Of a DNA stretch of 64,000 bases, positions 46,566 through 58,869 are shown piece by piece. Under the pieces are notes generated by a model. It was not told the DNA's origin, ran no database searches, and was given only the letters and a program-made list of their open reading frames with translations. The stretch is from Labia minor (taxonomy: Eukaryota; Arthropoda; Insecta; Dermaptera; Spongiphoridae), in the NCBI GenBank assembly GCA_963082975.1, contig OY720346.1:31056720-31120719 (forward strand), in the 5' to 3' direction. Numbering within the stretch: the first letter of the stretch is position 1; every line of letters begins with the position of its first letter. Both the position numbers and the translations under genes were made by a program.

Positions 46566-47622
46566 ATTTTTTTACTAAAAACAAATGATTTTTTTTTTAA
46601 ATCTTTGTTTTACATGTTTATCATTCTATCGCTTATTCTCTACCACCCTCACCAATAAAAGAGCTCGAGAGAATTCTCTTCATTCTCCTCTTTCTTTATC
46701 ATCCCAACCCAATGATAACAACGAGGACAGATTAACCTGCAGGCTCTCGCGTGTGCTACTCATTTATATTTGAAAAGGTGCCCGGGGCAAACAGAATGGC
46801 TAATGTGGGTGGATGGTTGAGAGTGGGTGGGTGGATGGATGGATGGATGGCTAAGTTGTAACGGCTTTGAGAGGGGATTTCTGTCTGCCACCACGTAGGC
46901 TTCAGCAGCAGCAGCATCCAGCTTCACAGCCTGGAGAGATCGTTCGTTCGTATGGACGTGACTAGGCATTGGATGCCAATCTGCCTGCTTGCGCCTTCTG
47001 CCTTCATCATTATTATAAACCAACCAACCAATCAGAATGAGAGGGAGAGAGAGAGGATTTCTTTCTAATTAACACCTTCATTCTCCTCTCTTTTGCTTGC
47101 TAATTTTTCGTTATCCCAATGAATTGAAATATATTTAAAAAAAATAAGCCCCCTCTCTCTCTCATATATATATATATATAATATATGATAGAAGAAGAAT
47201 CCATTCATTCAGCCTTGATCATGTCAAAGAACAATGAATGCCAATTTTTTTATTCCCTAATGGAATGTTATGGAACACAATAGAACGTTAATAATAATAA
47301 ATTCACTCTATGATCATACAAAGAATTATCACCTGTAAATTGGATCAATTTAAAAACATCCCATTAACTATAGCCATGTTTAAAGAACATAAATATTATT
47401 TAGACATTTTATACACTTGCAATAAATTTTACTTTAATTTCATTCACCTAATGACAAATTATAGATGGCAGCTTTTATTTAACCCACTCTTTATTTTATA
47501 CATTTTCTGAAGATTTATTTTAATATCTATCTATCTAATTTTATTATACGACCAATAATTTTTGTAAAGGCATGTATATATAGAAACGGTTTTCGAATTT
47601 TTTTGAAAAACATATATGAAGT
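46566..47622. other. Unassigned tract with complex island
   Basis: Positions 46770-47040 are richer in G+C with a GGATG-type run (46825-46852) and CAGCAGCAGCAGCATCC. An 87-codon minus-strand frame there lacks any recognised domain. No gene is supported. Confidence 0.4.
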
Positions 47623-47630
47623 GTTTAGAC

Positions 47631-47827
47631 TAGTGGTTGCCAACGTGTGACGTACACAACACAGGGAAAAAATTTAACTGTACAGAGAAAAATTGATGAG
47701 CAGTCACAAGTCTATCATTCTTTTTAAAAATTTCTAATATTAAAAATTATGGTTATGTAACATGGGGGACACTAAGTTTTTGAAGCTCTAGTGGGGCATA
47801 CCAAAAAAAAAAGATTAGGACACACTT
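47631..47827. mobile_element. Degenerate hAT MITE
   Basis: Begins TAGTGGTTGCCAACGTG and ends near AGGACACACTT; the interior keeps GGGGACACTAAGTTTTTGAAG. The flanks GTTTAGAC (47623-47630) and GTTTAGTG (47828-47835) agree at 6 of 8 positions. Probably an old hAT insertion; the borders are uncertain. Confidence 0.4.
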
Positions 47828-47835
47828 GTTTAGTG

Positions 47836-50800
47836 TTTAGAGCTAACAAAGTATTTGTCGAATTCTGAAATTCGGCATAACTTTTTTTGATTGATTGCCA
47901 TTTAATTAAAACTATTATTATACAAAAATATACCATAGAATATTCATATCATAAAATTATATTGGTTTAAATTGTTTTTTAATTTGAATACATTCATAAT
48001 ATCATATATATAGAAAATTTGTTGTTTAGTGTTTTTAATTATTATAAGTTCATTAATTTCATTTTATGTATATAGATTTTAATAAGATTAATATAGATTA
48101 TTTAGGATTGCACAAATTTTTATTATTTAGAAAATTAATAATTTAAATTAAACGTTTAATTAATTAATATTATGTTAAAAATTTAAAAAATTGGTTTTTA
48201 ATCAAAATATATTTAAATTATTACCATATATTTAAATTTTCTTATTTACTATCGTGTTAAACTTTAATATTTATATATTTTTTTATCATTTCACTTTCTC
48301 ATACATTTTATATAATTATAAAATATTATAATTCATTCTTATTAGCCTCTCGAGTTTATTAACACTATTAAACATGAAAAATTGAATAAAAATATGAATA
48401 TATATGGGGTTTCTATGGTATAAACAGTATTTTAGTTCGTAAACGATAATATATATATATACTTAATTAATACAGCAATGTATTATTATTCTAAGTCAAC
48501 AGGAAATAGAAGGATTAATTATGAATATAAGAGATAATAGGATCGGATTTGCTTTTAGAATTGTTTTACTATTTATATATATTCATAAACTCTTTAGAAA
48601 AATAATAGAAAAATATTTGATAATAATTCTCTTATACTAAATTACATGCTTATCTCTTTGTTATGCATTTATCATAGAAGAAAAATAAACAAACGTATCT
48701 AAGTAAATAGGCATTAAAAAAATTGATTAATTAATGTATATTTTAGCAATTTATTTTTTAAGGGATTAAAATATATTAAAAAATAAGAAGTATTGTCTAA
48801 TAATCAAGAAAAATACAATAGTTAAATATCTAATATTTCATTTTATTTTCATATATATAAACATCAATATAAAAATATAAATAAATAAAATAATTTTGGT
48901 ATTTCTTTATCTCGTATTTTAATTTTTTATTTCCTTCTTCAATTTGAAGAATTCTATAAAAATTATTTTCAATAATTTAAATTTTCATTTTTTTATAATC
49001 TATAAAATTTGACAGTTACTTAGGGAAACCGGTTTTAAACCTCTTTAATCAGATCCAATAGTGACACAGGAGGGAATGACTCGACTGAAATTAGAATCTC
49101 CAAAGAAAGAATCTAAGATACTAAAAGAAAAACTTAATTATGGAATTTTTTTTTTAATTTCAAGAAGAAAACTAGAAGATGCTCCATTGGTTATAAAAAG
49201 AAACACTCTAGTGTAGATTCGATTATTTTCTATTGCAAGAGTAGTAAGAATAACATACTTATATATATATATATAGTATCAAAAGAGATTTAAGGTCGAT
49301 CGGGAACAAATGAAATGAAAAAAGGGCCAACAAAATTGACAAGGCAAGCGAAGGGCTCGTCCAGTGATGCGTTGTTAACATCGTCGATGACAACGACGTT
49401 TGTCAGGGCGCTATGATGATCCAATAAGTCAAACTCAATTCGAGAGGAAGAAGAAGAAGAAGATGATGATGATAAAAAACAATTCGTCCCTCCTTCTCTT
49501 TCTCAGGTCCATTGATTGCCAATAAATACCAGCAACGACGTTTACCAGAACGAGATTAGATTCTTTACATGAGAGATAACAAATGGCTCTCGCTTGAATT
49601 AACATCCATACTTTATTATTAGAAATATACAATTAAAATATATTTATATAAATAAAGACAAAAAAAAAACTTACAATATATCATCCCAAATTCGAGATAT
49701 TTTACTTCAAATTTAATATTGCAATTATGAATATATTACTTTTTTTAATTAAATAAAATATTTTTTTCTTTTTTCATTTTTTAAATCGATATCTAATTTT
49801 AAATGTTTCTAATTTTAAATTTTTCTAAATTCTTTTCTTTTATCTTCCTGATAATTTATAATAAATTATCTATTTAATTAGTTATTATTAACTATACTAG
49901 ATTGCAATTCTTTAACTATTAAAGTATAAATAATAATTAATTAAAAAAAAAATTGTCATGATTTTGTTAAAATAAATTTTTTTTTCTTTAAAATAATTAG
50001 TGAAATTGTTTTTCATTGCATATTATATTCTTCAATGACCGATTCGGATGCTTTTTTTTATCTCCTTCTGCTGCTCATGATGGTTGTGGTAGTGGTTGAC
50101 TGATTAGATATCGAATTGGCATGTTGTTCATTATGGCTGCTATTATATTAATGTTATCAGTTACTCTGCTCCATGTTGCCGATTTATGATATGGCGCTTT
50201 TTTATCATTACATTCTTATCTTTTATATACAAAATTACACTTCTTATATTCAATATATATAATATATAACTTAGGTACCTATATATAAAATACTAACTCA
50301 AAATATAAACATTTTAAATATTTTTCTTATGCTAATATTAAAAATGATATCGACATGAAATTTATTTTACAATAGAATGAATATCTCAGAAAATTTTCAT
50401 TATAGAACTTTTTTATTTATATAAATTTAAAACACCATAGAGATAATAATAATAATAAGGCAACTAAACCTAATAAATATATATTTTCAATATTAATTGC
50501 TTTAGAGTACAGGAACTTATTAATAACAGGAATTTATTAATTTATAAAATTATCTAATATTAGATTATAAATTCAGATTAAAAAGCTAATGAGATTTATA
50601 AATGCGCAACCCTTTTAGCGTTAAAAATATTTATTTTTAATTTAATAAAGAAGAGTATTTAGGCCAAAATAATGTCAATCTTCTCTGTACTATTTGATTT
50701 TTTTTATAACAATGATTAAATGAATTTCTTAGATTTTTTAAAAAAAATTATAATCAAAACAAAATAATTAAATTAAATTCTTTATTTCTCTTAAATTCTT

Positions 50801-51348
50801 ATTTTAATTAAATTAGAAAACAACAAATATTTAACTTTGTTTTATTAATAATTAAAACTTTCTTATCAACAAAAAAAAAATTGACTTATTATGACATTTG
50901 AACATTGACATTATTATATTATTTTTTATTTTAAATATTGATATATTAACAAACATGAAATTAATTATTTTAATAACACATCAAATATATATATAATATA
51001 TTGATTAAAAAAATTATCATATGATTAACACATATTAACATAAAATAAACAAAAAATGTTTAGTGTTCTTAATATAACCAAAGTATAAAAAATAAATTCT
51101 AATTATAATCCACTTATTATTATAAACAAAACAATAATTAATTTTATTAATATTAATCATAATATATATATATATATAACTCATTCATGTCATTGAAAAT
51201 TTGATCTACATGTAATAAATTTTTCAAAAGAAAAATATAATATAATATATTGTATTTTTTTTTATTTAATTAAATACTTATAAATTATTTTTGACACATA
51301 TTTATTTATTAATTTTCATTCATTGATATTTACATTAGATATTCGATC
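47836..51348. other. A+T-rich tract with two complex islands
   Basis: Islands lie at 49290-49620 (GGGCTCGTCCAGTGATGCG, CATCGTCGATGACAACGACG) and 50035-50205 (CTGCTGCTCATGATGGTTGTGG). A pyrimidine tract ending TCTCAG at 49500-49505 looks like a splice acceptor, but no exon with a donor is convincing. The rest is A+T-rich. Confidence 0.4.
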
Positions 51349-51356
51349 ATTTAAAC
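51349..51356. repeat. Target-site duplication of hAT MITE, left
   Basis: ATTTAAAC, repeated exactly at 52244-52251. Confidence 0.88.
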
Positions 51357-52243
51357 CAGTGCTTCTCAAACTTTTTGAAGTCTTTTTGGAACGCAAATCA
51401 ATATGTCACGTCCCCTCTATATTTTTACCGACCGACGATAGTAAGGGAGGTATTGTTTTCACACCAAATTTCACATGTGGAGATTTTTACATATCTCCAC
51501 GAATCATGCATTTTCTAAACAGAAAAAAGTATTTTTAGCATGTCTGTCCGTCTGTCCGTCTGTATAGATGTGTACAGCCTGAACGGCTCAACCGATTTTG
51601 ATGAAATTTGGAATATTTACTTAATGCATCAGTGGGATGAATTTATCAACTTTTGGTGTATATCCGGAAACCGGAAGTGGTAGTATTAGCGATCGACGAT
51701 AGGAAGGGAAGGGTTATTTTCACACCAAATTTCACATGAGGAGATTTTTTTATATATCACCACGAATCATGCACTTTGTATTGGTTTTATCCTCGGGAAA
51801 ATCATATTTATTAGTTTTTTCTTGATTTAAAATTATATGACGTCATCCAGCCATTCATGACGTCACAGCCTGGTCTTACATATATATTATAAATAAAATA
51901 AAATTAAAAATATTTATGTTATATTCATATCTGTTTTTTATTACATTAATAGATATATTAAAATTATTTGAAATTGTTTCTGTAGCTGAAAATTAATTTA
52001 CTTCAAACCGTCGGTTGGTTCGGATCTGGCCACAGGTCAACTTATTTATAGTTTAGATTGCTTAAATTTATAATTTTAACTTTCTATTTTCAAACTTTTA
52101 CTAGTCAATACATGCATTTACTAATGTTAACAATGACCTTATTTAATTATTATAATTTATGTGTCACATTTTTCAAAATTCCACAGCCCCCTTGAGGACA
52201 GTCCACAGCCCCCCTACTAGGCCGACCATTTTGAAAAGCCCTG
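51357..52243. mobile_element. hAT MITE containing a nested RepA
   Basis: Starts CAGTGCTTCTCAAACTTTTT and ends ATTTTGAAAAGCCCTG, with CCACAGCCCCC-type subterminal blocks on the right. Exact ATTTAAAC flanks (nnnTAnnn type). The RepA copy at 51422-52045 lies wholly inside; without it the MITE is about 260 bp. The order of events is therefore hAT first, RepA second. Confidence 0.87.
51422..52045 (+). repeat. RepA interspersed repeat, full-length copy
   Basis: Complete with TTTTTACCGACCGACG start, CCGT/CTGT run (51543-51565), paired TGACGTCA palindromes (about 51838-51866) and hairpin end. Nested in the hAT MITE at 51357-52243. Confidence 0.9.
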
Positions 52244-52251
52244 ATTTAAAC

Positions 52252-53500
52252 AATAGATTAAACATAAATTTAAATATTTAAAAAATATAAGCTATTAATA
52301 GATGTTAAATTTCAATTTTTTGTTTACTTAATAATTAATGAAATTTTATATATATTTTCTTTAAAATTTGTCATATTTAAGAATTCACTAGCCAATCAGC
52401 AATTAAGATAATTAATTGTAAGTGAATGACTCATTTTGTGTTTTTTTTATGTACTTAATATATTCATTTGGTCTATGTGTGTGTGCATGTGTGTAACTAG
52501 TGTAACCTTTCTCTAATTGTTTCTTATTAGCCCTAGAATAATCTTGATAAGTAAACTACATTACCATTGAAACAATGAGACAGTTCTTGTCTCCCGACTG
52601 GTGGTTTATTTTTCCGCTTCTGGTAATTTTTACTTTTAATTCTTTCTATAAATTTTTTTTTATAATTGCTTAACTATATTCTGAGTGGACAAAGCTGCGG
52701 AGTGCAATTCATTCACTCACTGAAATTAGGTTGAATGAATTTCATGCGGGTGTTTTTCCAGTCCCTTCTGAACTTCTTCATATCTAACTAATCACGGCTC
52801 TCTCTCTCTCTCTCTTTCTCTCTCCCTCTTTATGTTCCTTCTTTCATTCTGGATTTTATCTCTTTGGCATTTTTATATGAACAAGAAATATTTCGGGACT
52901 TATTTTTTACTCAGAATTTTATTCACTTTCAAATATATATATAACGAATGAATATATTTGTATATTGTCTAATAAAAATTAGGCCAAACTTTTCTTTCAA
53001 TCTAAAAAAAAAATGAGTTATATGTTTATAAATAATTTAAACACATTTTTAAGGTTTTATCTAAAGATTTAAAAAAAAAATAAATTATCTTTTTAGACCA
53101 CACAAGGATACAAAAAAAAAACTCTTTGTTATGATATCTATAAGTTGTTAACCAAAGTCGAAATTTAAGAAAAGTAGAAAATTCCAAAATGAATCCTTCT
53201 TCCATAGAACTGAAAAATAGTACACGTATTCATGTTCTGGTTTTGATTTAACAATTATAATTCAGCTTTAAAATTCTATAATAATTGGTTTTTATTAATA
53301 TGCTCAAGCTATGTTTGGCTGTTAATATTAATACCTGATTCACTGAGCCACCGTTCAAATAATTTAATAGAACATAAATTTAAAACAATAGTCATAAAAC
53401 ATACTGCTCTTAAACCTACGTATTAATGTACTGAAAGATAGAAAAGTATGGCCTGTGGATATAACATACTATATATTTTGTAATTTAACTTTATTTATAT
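52252..53500. other. A+T-rich tract with complex island
   Basis: Positions 52555-52860 are richer in G+C (GAGACAGTTCTTGTCTCCCG; GTGCAATTCATTCACTCACT) and end in a CT microsatellite. No gene is supported. Confidence 0.45.
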
Positions 53501-53690
53501 TTATTTTAAGGAAGCTTTCCCTGATGTAGTTGCTGACGTCATTTAAATTTCCTATTTTAAGTTAAGAAAAAACTAATAAAGGTGATTTTCCTGAGGCTGA
53601 AACGAATACAGATTGATTTTCTTTTATAAAAATTATTATGGTGTGAATTTCAAAAAATCCTTAGAGCGGTTTAATATTTCAAAAATACAA
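53501..53690 (-). repeat. Diverged RepA fragment
   Basis: Aligns with the RepA middle: one TGACGTCA near 53534-53541, AGTTAAGAAAAAACTAATAA, then GATTTTCCTGAGG and GGTGTGAATTTC. Clearly older than the other copies, and both ends are lost. Confidence 0.65.
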
Positions 53691-54798
53691 ATATATATAT
53701 ATATATATTATAAAATTATTAATATGCTCTAATTTATTTATATAAAGATAATATTATATATATTAATAATTTTTAAATAAGTTTTTTTTTTAAAATTTGT
53801 TTTATATAGATTCTATTTGTTTCCGTCTAGTCCTCTTTATATTTGGATATTCTTATATATATTTATAATAAGGATAATTTAATTTTTAGTTTCTTTATCT
53901 TTTTTCCCCTCTAAACAATTCTTTTCGTATTTTAGTCGTCAAATAAGTTCAAAAACAAAAAAAAATTAAATGATTACTAGGTGTGGGTGAGTTATAAGTC
54001 GTATTCTGATGTCTCTTAAAAGTGCGGGTGGAAGGACCTCCTGAGGATGTTGCCATGGATTGTGTGATGATGTCGTGGAATGTTTTGTGGGTCGGTAGTA
54101 GAGGGAGTCAAGGCCGCCGCCGCGGAGCGAGAGGCTGGAGAGCCGCCACCACCACCATCGCCGCCGTTGCTGCTGCTGCTGGAAACCTTCTCCTTGTTGC
54201 CAGACAACGAAACGAACGAGCATAATGTTATGGTGGGGAGAGGGGGGTTCTCTCTCTCTCACTCTCTTCGATGTTGATATCATTTCAAATTTTTTTCCAC
54301 TCCATTGAAGAAATTTGAGATCTTTCTTCCTTGCTTGCTTTACGAAAATTTGTTCAATTAATAAATTTTTTTTTATTAATTCGTAATCTCTTTTTATCTA
54401 TACATCTTAAATATTATTATTATTATACAAAAATGTTTATTTTTCACTCCTAAAGTAATGAATACAAATTCAAAAATCAACTGCTATTTTAATCTAAATA
54501 TCATATTTCTAGTAATAATTCTTTTTCATAAACACCTTTCGTCTCCCCCCTGACTGACCTTCCATTTCAAAATAATAAATTATTCTTATCGTTGCTTCAA
54601 CTGTTAAATTATAATCTCAAATTTATAATTGGAATAATTTATATTTTTTAAATTAATTATAATAAACAAATAATTAAATAAAGGAGCATTTATTTTTACT
54701 CTAATGTATTTATAGTATATTCAAAATAGGAAAAAAATATGATTTGAATATCTATCTTTTCTTGTTATATGAGCAAGAATTATAATTTGTTTTTTTGA
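53691..54798. other. A+T-rich tract around a trinucleotide-rich island
   Basis: Apart from the island at 53990-54245, described separately, no feature is seen. A TA run lies at 53690-53709. Confidence 0.5.
53990..54245 (-). other. G+C-rich trinucleotide island, possible exon
   Basis: Contains GCC/GCT/CCA triplet runs (54112-54180) in otherwise A+T-rich DNA. On the minus strand one frame gives a Ser/Gly/Ala-rich stretch (KVSSSSSNGGDGGGGGSPAS), a composition common in metazoan regulatory proteins. That frame has no ATG start, ends at a stop after HPHF, and I see no strong flanking splice sites. Another frame gives a Gln/Trp-rich 105-codon reading. It could be an exon, promoter-like DNA or a triplet-repeat locus. 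Confidence 0.3.
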
Positions 54799-55004
54799 TT
54801 TTTACCGACCGACGATAGGAAGGGAAGGTATTGATTTCACACCAAATTTCACATGTGGAGATTTTTACATATCTCCACAAATGATGCATTTTCTTAACCG
54901 AAAAGAGTATTTTTAGTCCGTCCGTCTGTCCGTCTGTGTGTCCGTATAGACGTGTACAGCTTGAACGGCTGAACGGATTTCGATAAAATTTGGTATATTT
55001 ACTT
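54799..55004 (+). repeat. RepA copy, 3'-truncated
   Basis: Begins TTTTTACCGACCGACG and runs through the CCGT run and the ACGGATTT...AAATTTGGTATATTTACTT segment, then stops. It lacks the second half, including the TGACGTCA pair and hairpin. Confidence 0.85.
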
Positions 55005-57475
55005 TGTTTAATTCTTCTTATCTTCCTCTATTTTATCTCACATTTCACTTATAGTGGCAATAGTTCACCATGATTTTCACCTGCCTATTGAGCATTTTTG
55101 ACTTCAAAAATTCACCTGTCAAGGAATTTTCAACAAAAGTCATTTTAATTCATTTTTTCCTAATTAAAGCAAATGAATGTCAATAATAATTATTTAAAAT
55201 ATTAAAATAAAAACATTCCATTGATTCAAGTAGTATATTTATTTATTTTAAAAATATTAAATAAAATATTTAGGAATATATGAGAGTAAAATTAATTCAA
55301 TTAAGTAATTAATTTTTAATTAAGCAATTCCTTTTTTTTTAATAATAATATATTTAATTTTTGTGACCAAGAATTTCATCTTCCACCTGCTCTTTCATTT
55401 TAGGAAAAAATTCAAATAATTTAATTACAATTTAATCGTTTCTATACTGACTACAATCTTTACGAATTGTGCACTAATCTATTCTTACATACTAAAATCG
55501 AAGAAAAATATAAATGTTGTCTTAATATAGTTTTTTGCTTCGATGTTCCATATACTTTTTGTCATAATACACTATATATAAATATATATGATATATGTGT
55601 GGGTGTGTATGTGTGAATGGAACGACTGATTAGACAAGTGGAAAAATTGACAAGGGATGAAATTTTTTATATTTTTTTAGTCAGGTGTTTTTTTTTTGTT
55701 TTTGTTTAATGGACTACCTGAATGTGGTTACCCTCCTAATGCGTTGACTGACACACACAGCACTCACACACATATATATATATTCCATCCAATTAAATTC
55801 TCATTAAATAATTTTCACCTTATAAATCATTTAATTTGTTTCTTAATTAATATGCATATAACTTTCTCTTACATACTCACATACATGAACACATTAAGCA
55901 AAGAATATATATATATATTTTATAATATCTTTTTTTTTCATTGGGTGGTCGGCCCCTTGTCAAGGGTGTTTTGGGTTGTTGTTGTCTTTTACTCTTATCT
56001 TCAAAGACATTTGTGTGGGTGGGCTGATTATCTTACTAATGATATCAACAAATGGTTTAAAGGAAAGAGATGATGTCTGTGTATGTGTGTGTTTAAAAGA
56101 GGAGGAGGAGGAGAAGTAGGATGCTGTGCAGAAGTCACGCGAACGTCGCCTCTTCTTTCATTGACACAATGAACAGACGAGGATGGATGGATGGATGGAT
56201 GGTTGGTTGTTGGTTGGCCTGTGTTTTCCATCCTGGAAGGATGAGAATGGCGGGCGATGAGTGTTAGAGTGGTGATGGGCCGCCATAATGACAGGGTGGA
56301 GAGGCGAGCATCTCTCGCACATGGACCCCGAGTTCCTTTACCTCCCCACCTACTCCTCTTCTTCCCCGTCTCTCCAAATCCTCTTTCATCCACCTCTTTC
56401 TTCTCTTGGCTCCGGGGTCCGCGCGCTCGCTCGCTCGTTAGCCACTAGTCAACTTAAAAACATCCGCCTACGATTATGAACAGGACATGTTGTTGATCAT
56501 AGTTCGAATCAAAAAGGGCTGGTTTATCCAAACCAACCCACTTTACTGAAAATAGCTCCCCCCTTAAATTAGAAAATAGAAAATATAAGAATATGATCTG
56601 ATAATAATTTCTTCAAGTTTTATACTATCATATAGATCGATAATTAACTAATTTTATATAATTAATTGAAAAATTAGTAAGTTAATTAAATGTAGAAATC
56701 TTTTTTATATTATGTTTAAAATTTTTTTCAATAACGTCAATATCGTTTTTGAAACTATAATTGGTTATATATAGTAATTTAAATTACAGATATACCTCTT
56801 ATAGGGAAAATATAAGTTATTGAAATAACTATATATATAATAAAAGTTATTACTTAAACAAAAAAAAAAATACATATTATTAAACAAGATTACAAATATA
56901 CATATATTTCATTGAAATACCATGTTTTTAAAATAAAATTCTTTTCAAATGATAATTGTTTTTCTAAATAAAAATATTATTGATTTGATCCAAAATTAGT
57001 ACATAGTATTGGTATCTGAAGCTCAAATCTATAATGTATTTTTAGTATATATAGAACATTTTATGATAATACAGTTTTAAAAATTTGAATTTTTTGAAAT
57101 AAAAAAATTACTCTTTTAAGAGGTTAAAAGACGCAATACGAGACGACGTTAAAAAGATTTACATGTATAATAAAATGATTAGTTTATATTTACTTTGTCC
57201 ATTGTATTAAAAAACAAAGGATAAGAGTTGTGCAGATAAATATACAATGATCTTATTGTATTTATTAATCATCACCCAGCAATCACAATCCTTCAATCGT
57301 TTCTATGTTCATACTTCATCCGATTATTATACTCTCTTTAACTCTATATATTTCTTACTATCATATTTTTTATGTCTACTTATCAAAACAATATCTTTGA
57401 TTTATTTCCCTTCTAAAGATATGTCCTGCCATATTTTATTTTCCTTATTTGAAATTTTTACAAAATCAATTTTTT
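55005..57475. other. A+T-rich tract with a G+C-rich island
   Basis: Positions 56090-56460 form a strong G+C and CpG-richer island (GTCACGCGAACGTCGCC, GGTCCGCGCGCTCGC) with GGAG and GGAT runs. Open frames of 121 and 63 codons there are low-complexity and unrecognised. It could be promoter-like DNA. The remainder is A+T-rich, with no gene supported. Confidence 0.4.
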
Positions 57476-57513
57476 AATTTTGTGTCTTTTTTTTTATTTT
57501 GTTTCAGGTGAGT
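57476..57513 (+). promoter_or_regulatory. Candidate recursive-splicing ratchet site 2
   Basis: A T-rich tract (57487-57504) ends in TTTCAG, with the junction between 57507 and 57508, and GTGAGT (57508-57513) follows directly. Acceptor and donor have the same layout and strand as at 26427. Possible branch-point bases lie in TTTTTACAAAATCAAT (57457-57472). No exon lies between acceptor and donor, which is what defines a ratchet point. Confidence 0.7.
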
Positions 57514-58865
57514 ACTATATTAATAACTTCATGTGTTTATAATAAACAAATTGCCAACAACATGCACCTATTAATTGAGTGAGTTTTTACAAATTAATTA
57601 ATTGATAATATATTTATAATATGTATAAACTTAATGTAAAAATCAAAAAATAAATTATTATAAAAATTAATCTTCCCCTAATCCTTCCACGCGAATTAAA
57701 ATCATGGGCGTCAACCCTTTGGTCAGAAAACAGATGAGGGGATAAAGGAGAACCCACGCACTCATTATTTTACCATTTATCTTGTTGTTAGGTACCCCCT
57801 CCCCTCCTAACTTCACAATGGGCTGTAGTGTTTAAAGGATAGAGGATGAAGGGAATAAGATGAGGTCGACGCGTAAAGACAACAGGAAAAACGAAATCGA
57901 TCCCTTCTTGATCGTTCCTAAATTTGTTTAACTTACACTTAAATAGTAAGAGACGTTTCTTTAATTATTATTGTTATTTTTTTTTGCTAGCGTCCAAATT
58001 TGTCATAAGATAATCAATATTTATTTAAAATCAGAGTAAAATAATAATCGTTGTCTTTAATTAATAATAATAAATAATAAATTACAATAATTTATGTAAA
58101 AATAAGTTGATAATTGAAAAAATTAAATATTAATTAAATTACGAATAATTTATTCAATTACAGAGAAAAAGTTAAAAAAAATAAACGAAGATATTTTTTT
58201 TGATTTTTTTTTGTATGGATATTAAAAAAAAATTGTCTAATTAACTTAAAATTTTTATCTGATTGTATAAATAGACGAATAAATAATAAAAAGTATCACC
58301 GCTCAAATAAAGGACTATAAAGGGGTCCGCATTGAACATAACTTAAATTTAGTAAATAAATAATAAAACAAGTATAAATAGATACAATAAATAATAACAC
58401 CAAAAAACAACAATTTATATATATAAATAAATAGTTAATAAATATTAATTTAAATAAATAAATATTACATTTGGTAAACAATAATCCTATCCAGTAATTT
58501 AAACAAATTCTCAAAATTTTAATCCTTTTGTGATATTTAATTTTTAATTTACATTAAGTTCTTGGGGAAGCATACGATGGGCATTTGACTTTCCTATCAC
58601 ATCTTTGCACTAAGTAATTACAATGGAATCGTACAGTATTCAGTAATTTATTGTTGGCCTGGCTGTGCCCCGGCGAAGAGAACGAAATTCTCCTTGAAGG
58701 GATTGCTTGTATAAAGATGTGATTAATCATATATGTTGTATGATTTCTTTAAGGCACAAATGGTCGTAGATGCTAAAGCGCCTCGAGCCTCAAATAATAA
58801 TTATGTTTAATTAAATTTAATTATTAAGTGTGATTTATTGATTTTCACTGTTCATAATTTTGAAT
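57514..58865. other. A+T-rich tract with two complex islands
   Basis: Islands lie at 57670-57935 (CACGCGAATTAAAATCATGG, GGTCGACGCGTAAAGAC) and 58560-58800 (TTGGCCTGGCTGTGCCCCGG). No gene is supported. Candidate conserved noncoding DNA. Confidence 0.45.
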
Positions 58866-58869
58866 TATT

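Noticed and set aside
49435-49632. Exon near the TCTCAG acceptor at 49505
   Set aside because: No matching donor or coding frame on the plus strand; the minus-strand frame ends in Ile/Phe low complexity.
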